A stretch of DNA of 64,000 bases. Source: Heligmosomoides polygyrus polygyrus (taxonomy: Eukaryota > Nematoda > Chromadorea > Rhabditida > Heligmosomidae). The position numbers and the translations under genes were made by a program. The stretch spans positions 10,988,332-11,052,331 of the forward strand of contig OX377201.1 of NCBI GenBank assembly GCA_947396885.1. Direction: 5' to 3'. Position 1 is the first letter of the stretch. The number at the start of each line of letters is the position of its first letter. Shown here one piece after another: positions 1-11,500 of this stretch. The notes beneath the pieces are model-generated. The model ran no database searches. It saw only the letters and a list, made by a program, of their open reading frames with translations, and was not told where the DNA came from.

Positions 1-536
1 TCCCTCCGCGGTGCCAGCTGCTCCTCCCCTGGGCCGGAGCGTGGCTGTGCCGGGCCTCGGTCGGTAGGTCGCTCTTGAGATGGAGTGGAAGGCTGGCGAC
101 CCTCGACTCCGATCGAGTCGGCAACTGAATTGACCTCTGGTAGTCCACCACTGGAGGGAGTTTGCCTTTCGAGTTGCACTCGAGCAGTACCCAACTCGAG
201 TACGAGCCTTTCGGCTTCCTCGATGGACTCCGCGCATGCATTGGCTGTCCAATGCGCGCGGAATTCCTCGAGGATGCCGGGCGCGTCCTCAGCCTGCTCC
301 AGAGCGAACTCTTCAGCCCGCTCCCAGCGCTCCTCCAGCGACTCGATGCGTCGCTTTAGTCGTAGGTACGCGTTTCCAATGGTCGACCACGTGAGGGGGT
401 CGACCGACGCGGACTTACCTGCGGGGGCGTCAGATGGTACTTGCCCCGTCCGCAGCTTGTCGGCCTCTTCCATTGAGGCCCTCAGCGCCTTCGCCGCCTT
501 GGTGATCTGGGTCTTGATGGAACCGATCGTCGTCAT
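1..536 (-). CDS. Pao/BEL-like gag, N-terminal part, runs off the window
   Basis: An uninterrupted minus-strand frame begins with ATG at 536-534 and stays open to the window edge, about 178 codons with no stop. It starts MTTIGSIKTQITKAAKAL and is rich in Glu, Arg, Ala and Leu, which suggests helical or coiled-coil structure, then becomes Pro/Ser/Gln-rich. Nematode Pao/BEL gag proteins commonly begin this way, with a basic helical N-terminus followed by a Trp-containing coiled region. I assign it from that general character and not from a catalytic motif. The zinc knuckles and pol would lie left of the window. No defect is visible in this stretch. An unrelated host coiled-coil protein cannot be excluded. 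Confidence 0.55.
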   Translation of the reverse strand, partial: MTTIGSIKTQITKAAKALRASMEEADKLRTGQVPSDAPAGKSASVDPLTWSTIGNAYLRLKRRIESLEERWERAEEFALEQAEDAPGILEEFRAHWTANACAESIEEAERLVLELGTARVQLERQTPSSGGLPEVNSVADSIGVEGRQPSTPSQERPTDRGPAQPRSGPGEEQLAPRR

Positions 537-561
537 TGTCGGAGTCAACAACTGCGATTAC

Positions 562-567
562 CTGAAA
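562..567 (-). promoter_or_regulatory. Putative splice or trans-splice acceptor before the gag start
   Basis: The minus strand reads TTTCAG, the nematode acceptor consensus, 25 nt upstream of the ATG at 536. Such a site close to a start codon is where nematode mRNAs often receive a spliced leader. A single hexamer is weak evidence; an ordinary cis-splice acceptor is equally possible. Confidence 0.3.
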
Positions 568-1030
568 TGCGCACTATAAATGTCGACTCACGGGGCCGCC
601 TGATGGCGGACACCCGTGGTAGCGCGAGGTAACGAGCGGATGGATGAGGAGATGGAATGGATGGGGGCTGAGAGCACTTCGCGTCCCGAATACAGTAAAG
701 CGCCAGGGGGAGGAAATGAAGAAGAAGAAAAGGATAGAAATATTAAGAGAGAAGGGTAATGGAAGCTAAAGAAAAGAGGGAACTACGATAAGGTAAGCAA
801 CTACTGAAAAATAGAAAAAAGCTAACTAAGGGGATGAAGAAAGGAACTGAGGGAGATAGAGAGAGGAAATGACTGGAGAACAGAGGAGAATGGGTAGAGA
901 GGCAAAGGAACGAGGGAAGAGTAAAATGAAATGGCAAGGTTTGAGATAAACCCACGCTAGGTGCAGGGAATGTGATGAGTTACCTGTTGCTATGAAATAT
1001 ACTACAGGGGGGGGGGGTGGCTGCAACCCC
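568..1030. other. Purine-rich non-coding stretch upstream of the gag
   Basis: Mostly A/G-rich on the plus strand (for example 700-910), ending in a run of G at about 1008-1017. Given its position 5' of the minus-strand gag it could be LTR or 5' untranslated sequence of that element. With no second LTR in the window the boundary cannot be set. Confidence 0.3.
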
Positions 1031-2615
1031 TCACTTGCTGAATTGACACCTGAAGTTGTGAAGGGGGACCCAGTTCGTCCGTCCTACAGACGGAGCCCAA
1101 AAGAGCTATGGGGGCCAACTGTAGGTGTATAGGGTGCTAAAGAAGGAGGGGGCGAAGGGGCATGGATAACCCAAGGAACCCAGGGAGCTAAACGAGAGGG
1201 GGGACTGAGGACCATGCGACGGGGCTACCAACCGACACCGTTACCAAGCTACCTAACCGGGTGGCCAGCCCGTATGGTAGTGGAATGCAAGCGCTTGCCC
1301 TTGGGTGCGACCAGGACTTACCCATGCCTGGTACTTATTAGCACGTGGTCTAGACCCCACCCGTCGCAGACGCCCAGCGCGTCGCCTTACCCCCATGAAA
1401 AGCCCCTGGGCTTGAGAAACCCCAAGGGACTGCACGCCCGGGGACGGCGCACAAGTTGGCTGGTTGCCACAGTCCAGCCTGGACCCCTGCGCCGTTGCCT
1501 CCCCGGCCGTGGCCCTCTAATGCCCACTTTTGGCCCCGATCCCCGCAAAAGACCCCTTGGCCTACAGGCCCCGAGGGCAACACAGCCCCTGCACCGGGCG
1601 TGGCAGGGCCGTTTTTACAGCCAGCCGGCTGTCTCCAGACCGACTGGCCAACGGGTCCGCTTGCCAACGTCCGATGCACCATGTTGCAAGTCGGCGGCCC
1701 CAGTGCAGCGGCTGTGCCGTGTACACGTGGGACACCAACCTGCCCCATGGGGCACCCGAAGCTGCCAAGGCCCGATGCCCCGGGGAGGTGAAGGGTCCCA
1801 TGCCCTGAAGTGCCACTCCCGTAGTGGGGATTCCCCGGGTCCTTCCCTTCACTCCCCACCTGAACTGCGTCCCTTCAGCCCCAGGGTTACAGCCAGCACG
1901 AGACCAAAGGGGGGACATACTACCCTAGCCCTGGGTTGCCAGCCCGACTCCCGATAACACTGCCCTCGCGACGTCCCGGCAGGGGGCCAGAGCCTGCCCC
2001 CCCCCCTGCCCGGGCCCCGCGAGGGGCTTAACGGGCTTTTCCCCCCGGCAACCCAGCGACAATAACGATACACAAACAATAGCAGCAATACCCGACACAT
2101 TATGCAACGGACTCACCGCATTCCCTCGCTTGCACACCACACACCTTCATAGGTTTATCTCAATACCAGCGCCGACATAGTAGGAACGGAATAGGCCGGA
2201 CACGTAGATGATGAAATCATAGCCGGCAGAGCAATAAGAGTGGGACCAGGATGGGCCGGGCGCTTCACTGTGCCAAGGCACTCCGCGCCCTCAGCCCTGG
2301 CGACCCTTCCAGGAAGGGTCGCCTCCCATCCAACCGGCAGTCGATGCCGGACAATGCAGGGACGACGCGGTGACCAGACACCCGGCGGCTGAAGTGGAGC
2401 TGGCAGGCGAGCGCGGCCGCTCGCGATCGATGACGGCGTCGAATGGACCCCGCGGTTTGCGCGGGAAGCGGGATATACCCGCTCCGGTGCGCGCGCCCCG
2501 CCCGCGGATCAATCCAGCGGAGGCGGGGGCAGGCCGCGCGAGGGGCCGCTCGCTGACGCGCCGCGCGCCCGCAGGAGGATGGAGGGGAACGCCGTGGTCG
2601 CGAGACGCGACAATT
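1031..2615. other. GC-rich stretch, no recognised gene
   Basis: G+C is much higher than in the AT-rich sequence that follows abruptly at about 2610. Long frames are open on both strands simultaneously (for example 1214-1957 plus and 1350-1859 minus), as expected from a lack of AT-rich stop codons. None of the translations shows a recognisable domain. The abrupt end at about 2610 coincides with the left edge of the Penelope-like element, so that element appears inserted into this GC-rich DNA. Confidence 0.5.
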
Positions 2616-2639
2616 ACTATTATTTTTGTATTTAAATCT

Positions 2640-4437
2640 TACATTATAATTAAGTAAATTAGGAATGAAATGTAGTATATTATCCTGATCATATTTTTGT
2701 AATAAATATTTATTTCTATTCAAACATTTTATTATGTTTCTTATAATTATATCAACTGGATAATCACTTTTGATAAGTCTAGTTATCAACTTGATAAGGT
2801 TTTCAACAAAATCCTTGAAAGCAGTGCAACATCTAATTAATCTTAATGTTTCTGTAAATATGATTAATTTTTTAACTTTTATTGATATATTTGAATAGAA
2901 ATGTGGGAATCTGATTACATGAAATTTAAAAATGTCTGTTTTATTGTATAATCTTGTTACTATTTTATTGTTAACAATTTTAATATTTAGATCGAGATAA
3001 TTGCAGTCGTAATCTGACTCATGTGTTGTTTCAAGCTGAAGAGAATTTTCGTTTCACAAAGTAGTTCTTGTATATATTGATTGTTTTTACTGTGAATTAT
3101 AAGAATATCATCCATGTATCTAAATGGATGTATGTTTATGTAACGATTTTGTGTTACTAACCTTTTACTAAATTTATATTCAAACATTGATAATGTAAGA
3201 TCAGCAAGTAATGGACTGCAATTACTTCCTTGAGGTACTCCTTCAATTTGTTTATAAATTGTGCCCGCAAAAACTGTAAAACTATTTTTGAGTAAGTATT
3301 CAGTAAAAAAACATTAAATCTTCAGCTGTATAATATTTATATTTTTTCTGTGTATTATTATTTGTGAAATAAATGTTGTTGTGTCCATTATATGCAATAT
3401 ATTTTTTACCTGCATTTTGAAAACATATTTTTATTAATTCTTTTATGTTTTTAATATAATAATATGTGGAAAACTAGTAAACATATTAGTAAAATCTGCT
3501 GAAAACAGTCTACAGTTTTCTATATTAATTTTACTAATTTTTTTTAGATATATTTATGTTATTAATAGACCAATAACCAATAAAATTTTTATTTCTTGAT
3601 GTAATTATATTAATATATTTAATAAAATGCTGTTTTAAGAACGTAAAAACTATAGTTATTTCTTTTGAAAGAGGTTTTAAGGAGCTGTTTCACGCTCCAG
3701 TTATAAATCTAAATTTGACTGGATTTTTATGTAGTTTTGGTAAACAATATATCAATGGAACTCTTTCTGTTCCATCAACCTTAATTTTATTAATTAAACA
3801 TAAGGTTTTATGCCTGTTGATAATTTCAAGTTCGTTTTCTTTGTTATATATTTCATATGTTTGATTAAAGTTAGAAATTTTTACCTTACTATTTTTTGAA
3901 ACAATTCCCAGTTCTTTCGCCAAAGTGATTAAATTGAATTTTTTACAAATAAAACTATAATTATTATTTGCTTTGTCAATAGGGCATATAACAAAATTTT
4001 CTTTTAAAAAGTTCAGGTATTCTACATTATGTGTATTCAATTTTTTGAATGATCTATTGTTTTCCACTAATATGATATAGCAAAGATTTCCATATCTTTT
4101 TCATTAAAATATTGAGTTTTTGTTTTATTAAATTGAGGTGAAAATCTTTTAACTTATATTTATTTTTAATTTTGTCTAAAAATAAAGAAAAAACATTTTC
4201 AAACCAGAGTTGTATATTTTTTTGAAACACTATGTTTTGGAACAAGTTTGTCCTTTTTATAATTAAATTTTTAATAACTTTATCTGAAATTAGTTCTAAA
4301 TTACCTGTGATAATATGTTCATGTGTTTTGTCAACAAATTTTTTATACTTTTCTTCGATACATGAGCATTTACTATTAAAGATTGAATTTAATTCTGACA
4401 ATCTTGTATTTCTAATTAATGTATTATAATTAAACAT
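2640..4437 (-). pseudogene. Penelope-type reverse transcriptase, frameshifted
   Basis: Read 5' to 3' on the minus strand. An N-terminal extension is at 4437-4054. The frame at 4067-3690 carries CPIDKANNNYSF and PLIYCLPKLHKNPVKFRFI, the conserved pre-finger and finger motifs of Penelope-like RTs. Motif A-like SADFTNMFTSFP is at about 3511-3463, motif B-like GVPQGSNCSPLLADL at about 3240-3196, and the catalytic YMDD at 3119-3108 within FRYMDDILII. A thumb-like tail (VDIIIRNIIKCLNRNKYL) lies at about 2760-2700. In-frame stops near 3690, 3450 and 2985 and frame changes near 4060 and 3300 show that this copy is inactive. The family assignment is firm; exact junctions are not. Confidence 0.8.
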
Positions 4438-4474
4438 TTTTTGGAAAAAGAAGTTTGTGATTTAAATACACATC

Positions 4475-5551
4475 TTAAAGGTAAAATTTTTTATTAGAAT
4501 TATTCTCTATCACTTTACGTATATAGCTATTATTAAACATTTTGTTTAAGTTAATTTTGTCTAGAACACTATTTATATATGTGGTTCCAACATTAATATA
4601 GTTGTTGAGTTTTTGTTCAGGTTTGGAATATTTACTATTATTTTCGTTAAAATAAAATTTACGTAACATACTAACGAGAATTCTAAAATTATTTGGATCT
4701 ATATTATCCAGACATTCTTTATTACATGTTATTCTTATAACTTTTTTAAGATATTTTTTCTTAAAAGTATTAATGTATCTATACATTTCTGGTATTGAAT
4801 TCAATTGAATAAATCTGTTAACAAATTTACTAAAGTCGATTGCATTGTTTATGTTAGTATTTTCTCGTTTGTTATTCTTTTTACCATTTCTTTTCCTAAT
4901 TTTTGTAATTTTTAATTTAAAGAACGGATGATTTTCTTTATATGTCAAAGGGTTATCAATATCAGATATATTTTTGTAACCTTTTATATGGTCATTAAAA
5001 CCAAAAGGATAAGCTGTATTAATTAACTTAATCCAAAAAAGTTCTTTTTGTAAAAGAATATCCTTGTCTGCATTATCTTCTAAAGAATCTAAAATTGTTA
5101 TCTTAACTGACAAACTATTACTATTGTTTCCAAAATGCGTATATAAATATTTATTAATTTTTAGATTTTTAATTTGGGATAGATGTTCTCTAATTCTGTA
5201 TTTTAGTTTTCTAGTTGTAATTCCAATATATTGTTTTTGACAATCGTTGCATGTTATACAATATACAACATTACTTATATTGCAATTATCATTGTTTTTG
5301 TTATAGGTATTAATCCTTAAATTTGTAACTGAGAGGTGAATATATTCAGTTTTATTAATTATTGTGCAAATATTACAATTTTCAGAACAATTATTGCATT
5401 TGTTATCATTCCCAAAATTATTCAAAATATTAATACCATTAACCTTACTCTTAGTAAACTTATTATTTTTATAGTAATGGTTTGGGTTGGAAGGATTAGT
5501 ATTGTGTGTTCTTTGAGCAGGCCAGAACAATAAAGTGCAGAACAGGCCCAT
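4475..5551 (-). CDS. GIY-YIG endonuclease module of the Penelope-like element
   Basis: A 358-codon frame. Residues 52-62 hold a C-x2-C-x3-C-x2-C cluster (KCNNCSENCNIC), a probable zinc-binding motif. The GIY-YIG core follows: VVYCITC at 95-101, YIG at 108-110, and the downstream Arg and Glu in YRIREH at 118-123. The remaining about 230 residues are Asn/Lys-rich without a motif I recognise. In Penelope-like elements this nuclease nicks target DNA to prime reverse transcription. It lies upstream of the RT and is separated from it by a stop and a short gap (4474-4438), so in this copy they are not one frame; whether an intact element fuses them cannot be told from one copy. Confidence 0.75.
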   Translation of the reverse strand: MGLFCTLLFWPAQRTHNTNPSNPNHYYKNNKFTKSKVNGINILNNFGNDNKCNNCSENCNICTIINKTEYIHLSVTNLRINTYNKNNDNCNISNVVYCITCNDCQKQYIGITTRKLKYRIREHLSQIKNLKINKYLYTHFGNNSNSLSVKITILDSLEDNADKDILLQKELFWIKLINTAYPFGFNDHIKGYKNISDIDNPLTYKENHPFFKLKITKIRKRNGKKNNKRENTNINNAIDFSKFVNRFIQLNSIPEMYRYINTFKKKYLKKVIRITCNKECLDNIDPNNFRILVSMLRKFYFNENNSKYSKPEQKLNNYINVGTTYINSVLDKINLNKMFNNSYIRKVIENNSNKKFYL

Positions 5552-5703
5552 GCTCTACACTGCTTTGAATTAGGGGAGGTATTTAGTGGGGCTGCCACAG
5601 GGTTACCGCTGGTATGTGGTCCATACCACCCTTTTGGTGTTCCTTCAATTAAAAATAAATATCATTAAATAATTATTAAATTGTACATGTATTTTGAAGA
5701 AAC

Positions 5704-5770
5704 GGTTCTTTTGGAAGCACAGGAGTTTTCCCCTGCAAACTCCTGCTTTTATCACTCTATCAAAAGAACC
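5704..5770. repeat. Nested perfect inverted repeats (two-stem hairpin)
   Basis: Outer arms ggttcttttg (5704-5713) and caaaagaacc (5761-5770) are perfectly complementary. Inside them, caggagttt (5720-5728) pairs with aaactcctg (5737-5745). The result is a 10-bp stem, an internal loop, a 9-bp stem and an 8-nt loop. It lies about 50 bp beyond the 5' end of the Penelope-like element. I found no hammerhead core (CUGAUGA/GAAA) in it. Confidence 0.6.
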
Positions 5771-5908
5771 CTTTTTTTTATTAAGGCAAGAGGTGTGGGA
5801 GGATTTAAATTTTTTTACATAATTAAATTGAATTTAACTGTCTGTTACATTATGATAAATAAATGATGGTAAGGTTAAGAAAGTTTAAAGGAGAATGACA
5901 GCCAATTC

Positions 5909-6735
5909 CAACGGTAGAATAGATAAGCTTAGCTCTACCATAAGCTTATCTATTCTACCGTTGATGCGATATCCTTCAAATTTAAAACTGAACAAAGAAT
6001 TCTTCGCAAACCTGCGACGAAGTTGTGAAAGAAGTTGTATATTTCCAGGCTAAAATTTCACACAGAATTCAACTACGTCGTAAAATTCATTCTAGAGGAA
6101 ATTCCCATTTTTTGAAGAAAAAAATTGTCTGTATCACACCGTTGGAGACATGTTTACAAGCCAACATTCTACACAGAATTCATTTACGAAGTTGATATCC
6201 TATCCTATTATTTGTAAAAGAGTTGTGTGTTTTCTGCGTGTGCCATTCAAGTGGTCCGAAGCTTTAGCACTGGAGGTAGTCGAGGTCGCTGAACACGAAT
6301 CTGAAACTCGTTTTTGAAGTTTGCATAGCCATCAATCGATATTGATCAAATTATCGATTCTTTGTAGGTGTCATTCAGCGGTCTGAAACTTCAATTTAGG
6401 TACCTTTACTCTGAGTAAAGTTATCACCTTTCAAACAGTGTGTGCATTTTTTAAGACATTGAACATAAAATTTTGTGAACATAAAATTCGTAATAGAATT
6501 CTGCGTAGAATGTTGGCTTAGAGAAATGTCTCCAATTGCGTGATGCACACAATTTTTTTCTTCAAAAAATGAGCTCCTCTAGAAGGTATTAGGACGACGT
6601 AGTTGAATTCTGTGTGAAATTCTAGCCTGGAAATAAACCTTTTACAGCTTCGTCTCAGGTTTCCGAAGAATTCTTTCTCAGTTCTATATATCGCATCAGC
6701 GGTAGCATTGATAAGCTTGAGGTAGAGCTCATTAG
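5909..6735. repeat. Foldback element with about 260-bp imperfect inverted arms
   Basis: The left arm (about 5931-6200) and the reverse complement of the right arm (about 6470-6735) align along most of their length, sharing blocks such as tttcacacagaattcaac, ttttttgaagaaaaaaattg and gccaacattctac. The spacer is about 270 bp. The left end also holds a perfect 23-bp palindrome: arms 5909-5931 and 5941-5963 with a 9-nt loop. The short minus-strand frames here are mirror images through the arms and are not taken as genes. Non-autonomous DNA transposon is the likeliest class, but no target duplication was recognised. Confidence 0.7.
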
Positions 6736-6821
6736 ATAGAGCTTGAAATCCTGATGTAGAGCTATGTTTGTTCCACACCAACATGTACCTTTACACTGGT
6801 TTTGTAAATCCTCTGAACATC

Positions 6822-8529
6822 CTATTGATTGCAGTCCCAGCAAATCTGGTCGACCCTGTCTGCTCCGCTCGTCTGTCGGGCTGCCGTCTTGGGGCCGCCG
6901 ATGGCGGCCTGCGTCAGGCCGTTGTCCGCCGCGCGCGCCACGGGTTTCACAGCGTGAGCAGAGAGGGCGAGCAGTGGGATGACACCGCAGGTATGGCCAC
7001 CTGGGCGCGCGGCGGCGGCGCCTACTACCAGCCGATACGAACGCCCCCTCCCCAGCACAAGCCTGGAAAACGTAGTTAGACTGTAATAGCCTTACACTGC
7101 ATACATGAAGTCTTCCACTGAAAAGAAAGGCTAAACTGAAGCGTTCGTAGACTAGTTCATCATATGAATAGGCCTATGTTTCGCCTGGAATGAGTCTTTC
7201 TTTTCAACAGAAGGTGTGATTACTGGGTAAGTTTCTTCTAGCGTAAAATAACACTGATAATTTTTATTTCACAAAAAATTGCTTAGTAATCTCATGTCTT
7301 CAAAAAAGGTTCATTATCTCTCATGAATAGCGACATTGTCCCGTTTTTCGCCATTGTCACCCCGCTGTTGTTGACGTTTGGATATAGCGACGTTGGCGAA
7401 ATGCATGATTTGCATCCCACTATAAAAGGCAGTTGAATTATCTCTGTAGCAAACACATCATCATTCTATGTTGTGATTCCCAGTCTGTAGAAGGGCGCAG
7501 CCTAGTACTGATCTTGACGAAGGAAATCTTGTTGAAACTACGCTTAGAGGCGTGGCTTCGACATCCTTTGCAGGATCACTAATGTCGTTGTGTTTGGTGG
7601 CGCGAGTGATCCGATATAATCCGGGCATATAATTCGGGTATGTTCTCCACATTCTTATACGAAAACGAGGGCGATCAACAAAGCGCTTCACTTCCTTACC
7701 TATTTTCACTTCATGTGGATGTTCATCGTTATAGAGATTTGTGATATCGTAAATATCATGTAGTCACCCAAAGCATCCTACACTGAGTAAATTCATTTAA
7801 GAACTGAATTCTTTATTCATTCTTTTTCACTCTTTCTTCTTAATTCTTTATTTTTTGTCCTTCCTCCATCACTCACAGTTTTGTCTATATCGTGTCATCG
7901 GTTAAATCGACAGCCCACGAACACTTAACATGCTAGCCAGTGGTAGATTGTATTCGGTATATTTACAAAAGCGAAGTTATCATGCACTAGAGAAGAAAGC
8001 TTTATTAACTTTTAACGCCATTCTCCACTTCTAGTTTCAAAATTTTTTAAACATTTTTACCCTTTCATCCTATTTCTGAATGTTTATTTAAAAGGAGAAG
8101 ATATATAATCACATTCCCACACAATTTACGTTTTCACTTCTTAATTAACTGTCACTTCATATGCCTTTTTTGTATTTATACATTTATTAACCGAAACAAG
8201 CCTGTGGAACTGTTTCACGAAAGATTACATTTAGGGCTGAGGATGGCACTTTTAACAGAAATGCATTGACGACAATTTGGAGTGAACTAAAATGATCGAT
8301 GTGACAAGTTATCTTTATCCCTCACTACCTGATGCTACCAATTCATGCAGACTAAAGCATTAAAGCATGTAGTGGTGTTTTAAAATTGTTCAATCTAACT
8401 TGATTGTGACTTTTCTAGACTTAATGGCGGAATATGACGAGTACTTTGTTCGTTTCAGGCGCACAACTTGCAATAAATGGAGTGAAACTAAATGATGTAT
8501 AACAAAATCTTCGTGATTCAGCGTTGGCA
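6822..8529. other. Unassigned sequence with a promoter-like motif pair
   Basis: 6822-7065 is GC-rich without a recognisable product. On the plus strand an octamer-like atttgcat (7408-7415) precedes tataaaagg (7421-7429), resembling an RNA polymerase II core promoter, but no gene follows closely. A minus-strand frame at 7709-7461 (82 codons) has protein-like composition but no family I recognise. 7800-8529 is AT-rich and I see nothing coding in it until the srt first exon. Confidence 0.3.
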
Positions 8530-11500
8530 ATGCACACCTTCTACCTCAACATTCCATGGGTTATCAACGAGACCGAATACAACTGCAGTTCGCGAACACT
8601 GATCGAGTGGTATGCTCGGGGGTCCGTTAATCCAAAGCAAGGCGCCTACTTCTTAATCACAGGAACAATCTATATTGTAAGTATTTTCGTTCAGTATCTT
8701 TCAACTTTTAAGTGCAATGCTTTGATCTGAAAAGGCATTGTGTACTTTCCAGCGGAATCCTTTTGTTGTCATCGTTCGTTTAGCCGATCCTGTCAAACCA
8801 ATGTGTAGACAATGTGTAGACCCATTAAATGCTACACTGTTGGTGGCATAACTGTTGACGAAGGCTTTTGCATGATAATGCATTCAATATGGGACCTGTT
8901 GGAATCTGCGTAAATTTCGCAGTATTCGTGCATGCCGTATAATGTAGCAAATTATGTCCGTCTTTTGTCAGCAAAGTTAACTCCTGATGTTCTACGAGGA
9001 CAAAAAGCACGCTACCTGATCAGGATCAAGACCAAGAACGGTATGATTACTTCGTGAGGTATACAATGATAATGATATCATACAGCTAAATTACCTGTGT
9101 CAGCTGCTCCTTTACCGTTACTAGTTTCCTTCAGCGGATATGTCACGCACTATATGCCCTCGTTACTTGCAAGAGCAGTTCTCTAAGTAACCCCTTGTGA
9201 TGGAGCGCAAAAGCGGCACGCAGGGGGTCTTCCTCAATCTCTTCCCAAGCATTCTTCAGCGCTCTTTGAAGTCAAGCACTGTTCTTGTGGGATGGATGTT
9301 GCACAAGCCTTACTATTCTTCAATATGGTCCATTGGATTGAGGTCTGGGCTGTGCGGAAGGCCACTAATCGGTTGAGATGAAAACCGGAAATTTGTCGGA
9401 GCAAAACTTCTGTACCACTTTAGACTTATGAGCGGGCGCGGAGTCCTGTTGATAAGTCCAGTTGTTATTTTTAAAAGGCTTTTCCTAAGCTGCCCAAGGA
9501 AAAACGTCTTTCTTCAGGATGTCTTTTGCATCAGTCATCTTGAACAAAAAAACACTCAGGCACGAAAAATTGGTATATGAGAACTTTTGACGCACTCTGT
9601 AGAATGAGATTAACTGTAATGATTGGGTATAAAATCACACATACTTTAAGTCATAAATGTTATCACTTGCAAAAAATGTTAAACAGAATCTGAGAAACTG
9701 AACTAAAAGGAACCGTTTCAGACCGTTTACATACTCTCTATGATTGGAATGTTTCGTGCAAAACTGCTGCACATTCCATGCTATCGTTTGATGTTCTTCA
9801 ATGGCTTTTTAGATATTATGGATATTATAGCAGGCTCATTAATCATATCATATTTCCACTTTGTGAGTAATACTACCTCAAACTAACAAACTCAATATAA
9901 ACACAATGCATTTTCAGACAGGCTCAGTGTACTGCACTAATCCCCGTTTCAATCATTTTGTTGGACACTCGGTTTGGAGTGAGTTTTCTAATAGAGGCAA
10001 AATAAAATAAGTTCCTGCTTTGTCATGGCATTTGAAATCTGTCTCTAGGCATATGGATGGCAGCATCAGTGATTTGTGTTGCTCTTGCAGTCAATCGAGT
10101 TGTTGAAATGATTCCATCAATGTACAAGTATCGTTCGATCTTCAGAGGTTGTTCATAGGTTTTTTCATTGGTTCATTGTTTTATTTTTGGTTGTTATAAT
10201 TTATTTTAGGTAGAAGGGTGTATATCTTTATGGTTATCAGCGCCACGGTGTTTATAGTCCGGCCGTTTATTTCACGACCGCTGTTCTACAATAGCTTCAT
10301 ATCGGCATTTATATTTGCACCTGTTCTTTCTGACAACATTGAATGGGTATGCATTTTCCTATTATAAACCGGTTTGAACAATTTCTTTCCGTTACAACGG
10401 TAAAGAACATTCACATGCTGTAAGAAGTAAAAACGGGCGGATAAAGGAAAAGCGCTGAAGAATTTCACGAGGACGTTGTGCTCGCTTTTCGCACATTACT
10501 AGCCACGATCATTAAAACTATAACTGAAAAATAGAGTGAGAGAAAACTATCATAATTGTTGCATTTTCTTCCAGCTGTTTCAGCAAAAAGTCAGAACATA
10601 CTTATTACATTTAGAAAAACAAATTCAGTTGATATAAGTAAATTTATTTACATATTTGTACAAAGAGCAAGAAAGTCCAATAACTGTCAATTGGAATTTC
10701 GGCAACAGAGGGAAGATATGGAAGTGTCCATAGCGCAACTAAATTCTAAGAAGGCATTATAGTTATGATCGAAAGAGTATATTCGAGTACTTATTCGAAT
10801 AATTAATTAAAAAAATAAAATTTAAATACAGTTTCTTTTCATTATAACGCGTTTGAAGAAGCCGGAGAAAATCAGTGTTATAACGGAAGTTGCGCCCTAA
10901 TCGGAGCTGGCCATTTCTACGCTCTATTGCGCGCAGATTTATCTAAAATCGCAAGCAATAACTAAATATTTATCTAAAAACAAAATATGACTTTAGTAAC
11001 GAAATATGTAATCATAAAAAGAGTGTGAAGACAAAGGACATTCTTAGATTATTAATGAGGTCCTGTCCTCAGAGATTCTCTCTGTGAATAAGTATAGCAC
11101 ATATGTGTGAGGAATATCGAGTACCAGAGACAAGCTAGACGTGATCAACAACAAAACTGTGTAGCTTGATGTTACAATGCCTATCACCGCCGTCAAAATT
11201 CTCGCGCCAGGGGGAACTTGGACCCGCACTCTCTTCCTTCTCGACTGGAGGTTATCCCATGACGCTATTAGCGCTGTTAAATCGCAGGCCGCACCCGCCA
11301 TATTTTCGTTTCAGTAGCCTCTCAGCACTCTCCTACGATATCTGGATGCTGTTTGTGGTGAAATAGCGCTCGCTATTGCTTTAATCCTGTCCGGAAGGTA
11401 GCAGGTACAGGCCATGCACGGCGCGAAAATTCTGATGGCAGGGAAACATTATGTGTCACCATATAGCTTCTATACAAGCTCTCGGCTTAAAACAAGTGTA

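Larger units (their letters stand above)
2620..5650 (-). mobile_element. Penelope-like retroelement with permuted GIY-YIG/RT order
   Basis: AT-rich block on the minus strand. Reading 5' to 3' (right to left) it carries a GIY-YIG endonuclease frame (5551-4475), then the N-terminal RT extension (4437-4054), then a Penelope-type reverse transcriptase (about 4067-2640). Canonical Penelope elements have the nuclease after the RT. The order seen here is that described for the Naiad/Chlamys clade of Penelope-like elements. The RT half is broken by frameshifts and stops, while the nuclease half is still a single 358-codon frame. Element ends are approximate: the left end is set by the GC boundary and the right end by loss of coding similarity. 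No flanking duplication was identified. Confidence 0.75.

Noticed and set aside
1214..1957. A 247-codon plus-strand open frame in the GC-rich block
   Set aside because: Frames are open on both strands over the same bases, there is no domain, and Pro/Arg/Gly composition follows directly from the GC content.
2370..2657. A 95-codon Arg-rich frame at the left edge of the Penelope-like element
   Set aside because: It lies in the GC-rich block, shows no motif and has overlapping frames on the other strand.
5520..5770. Hammerhead ribozyme near the Penelope-like element
   Set aside because: I looked for the CUGAUGA and GAAA core on the minus strand and did not find it; only the nested hairpin is present.
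7461..7709. An 82-codon minus-strand frame with plausible amino-acid composition
   Set aside because: No family recognised, no splice context and no second copy in the window; kept only as part of an unassigned stretch.
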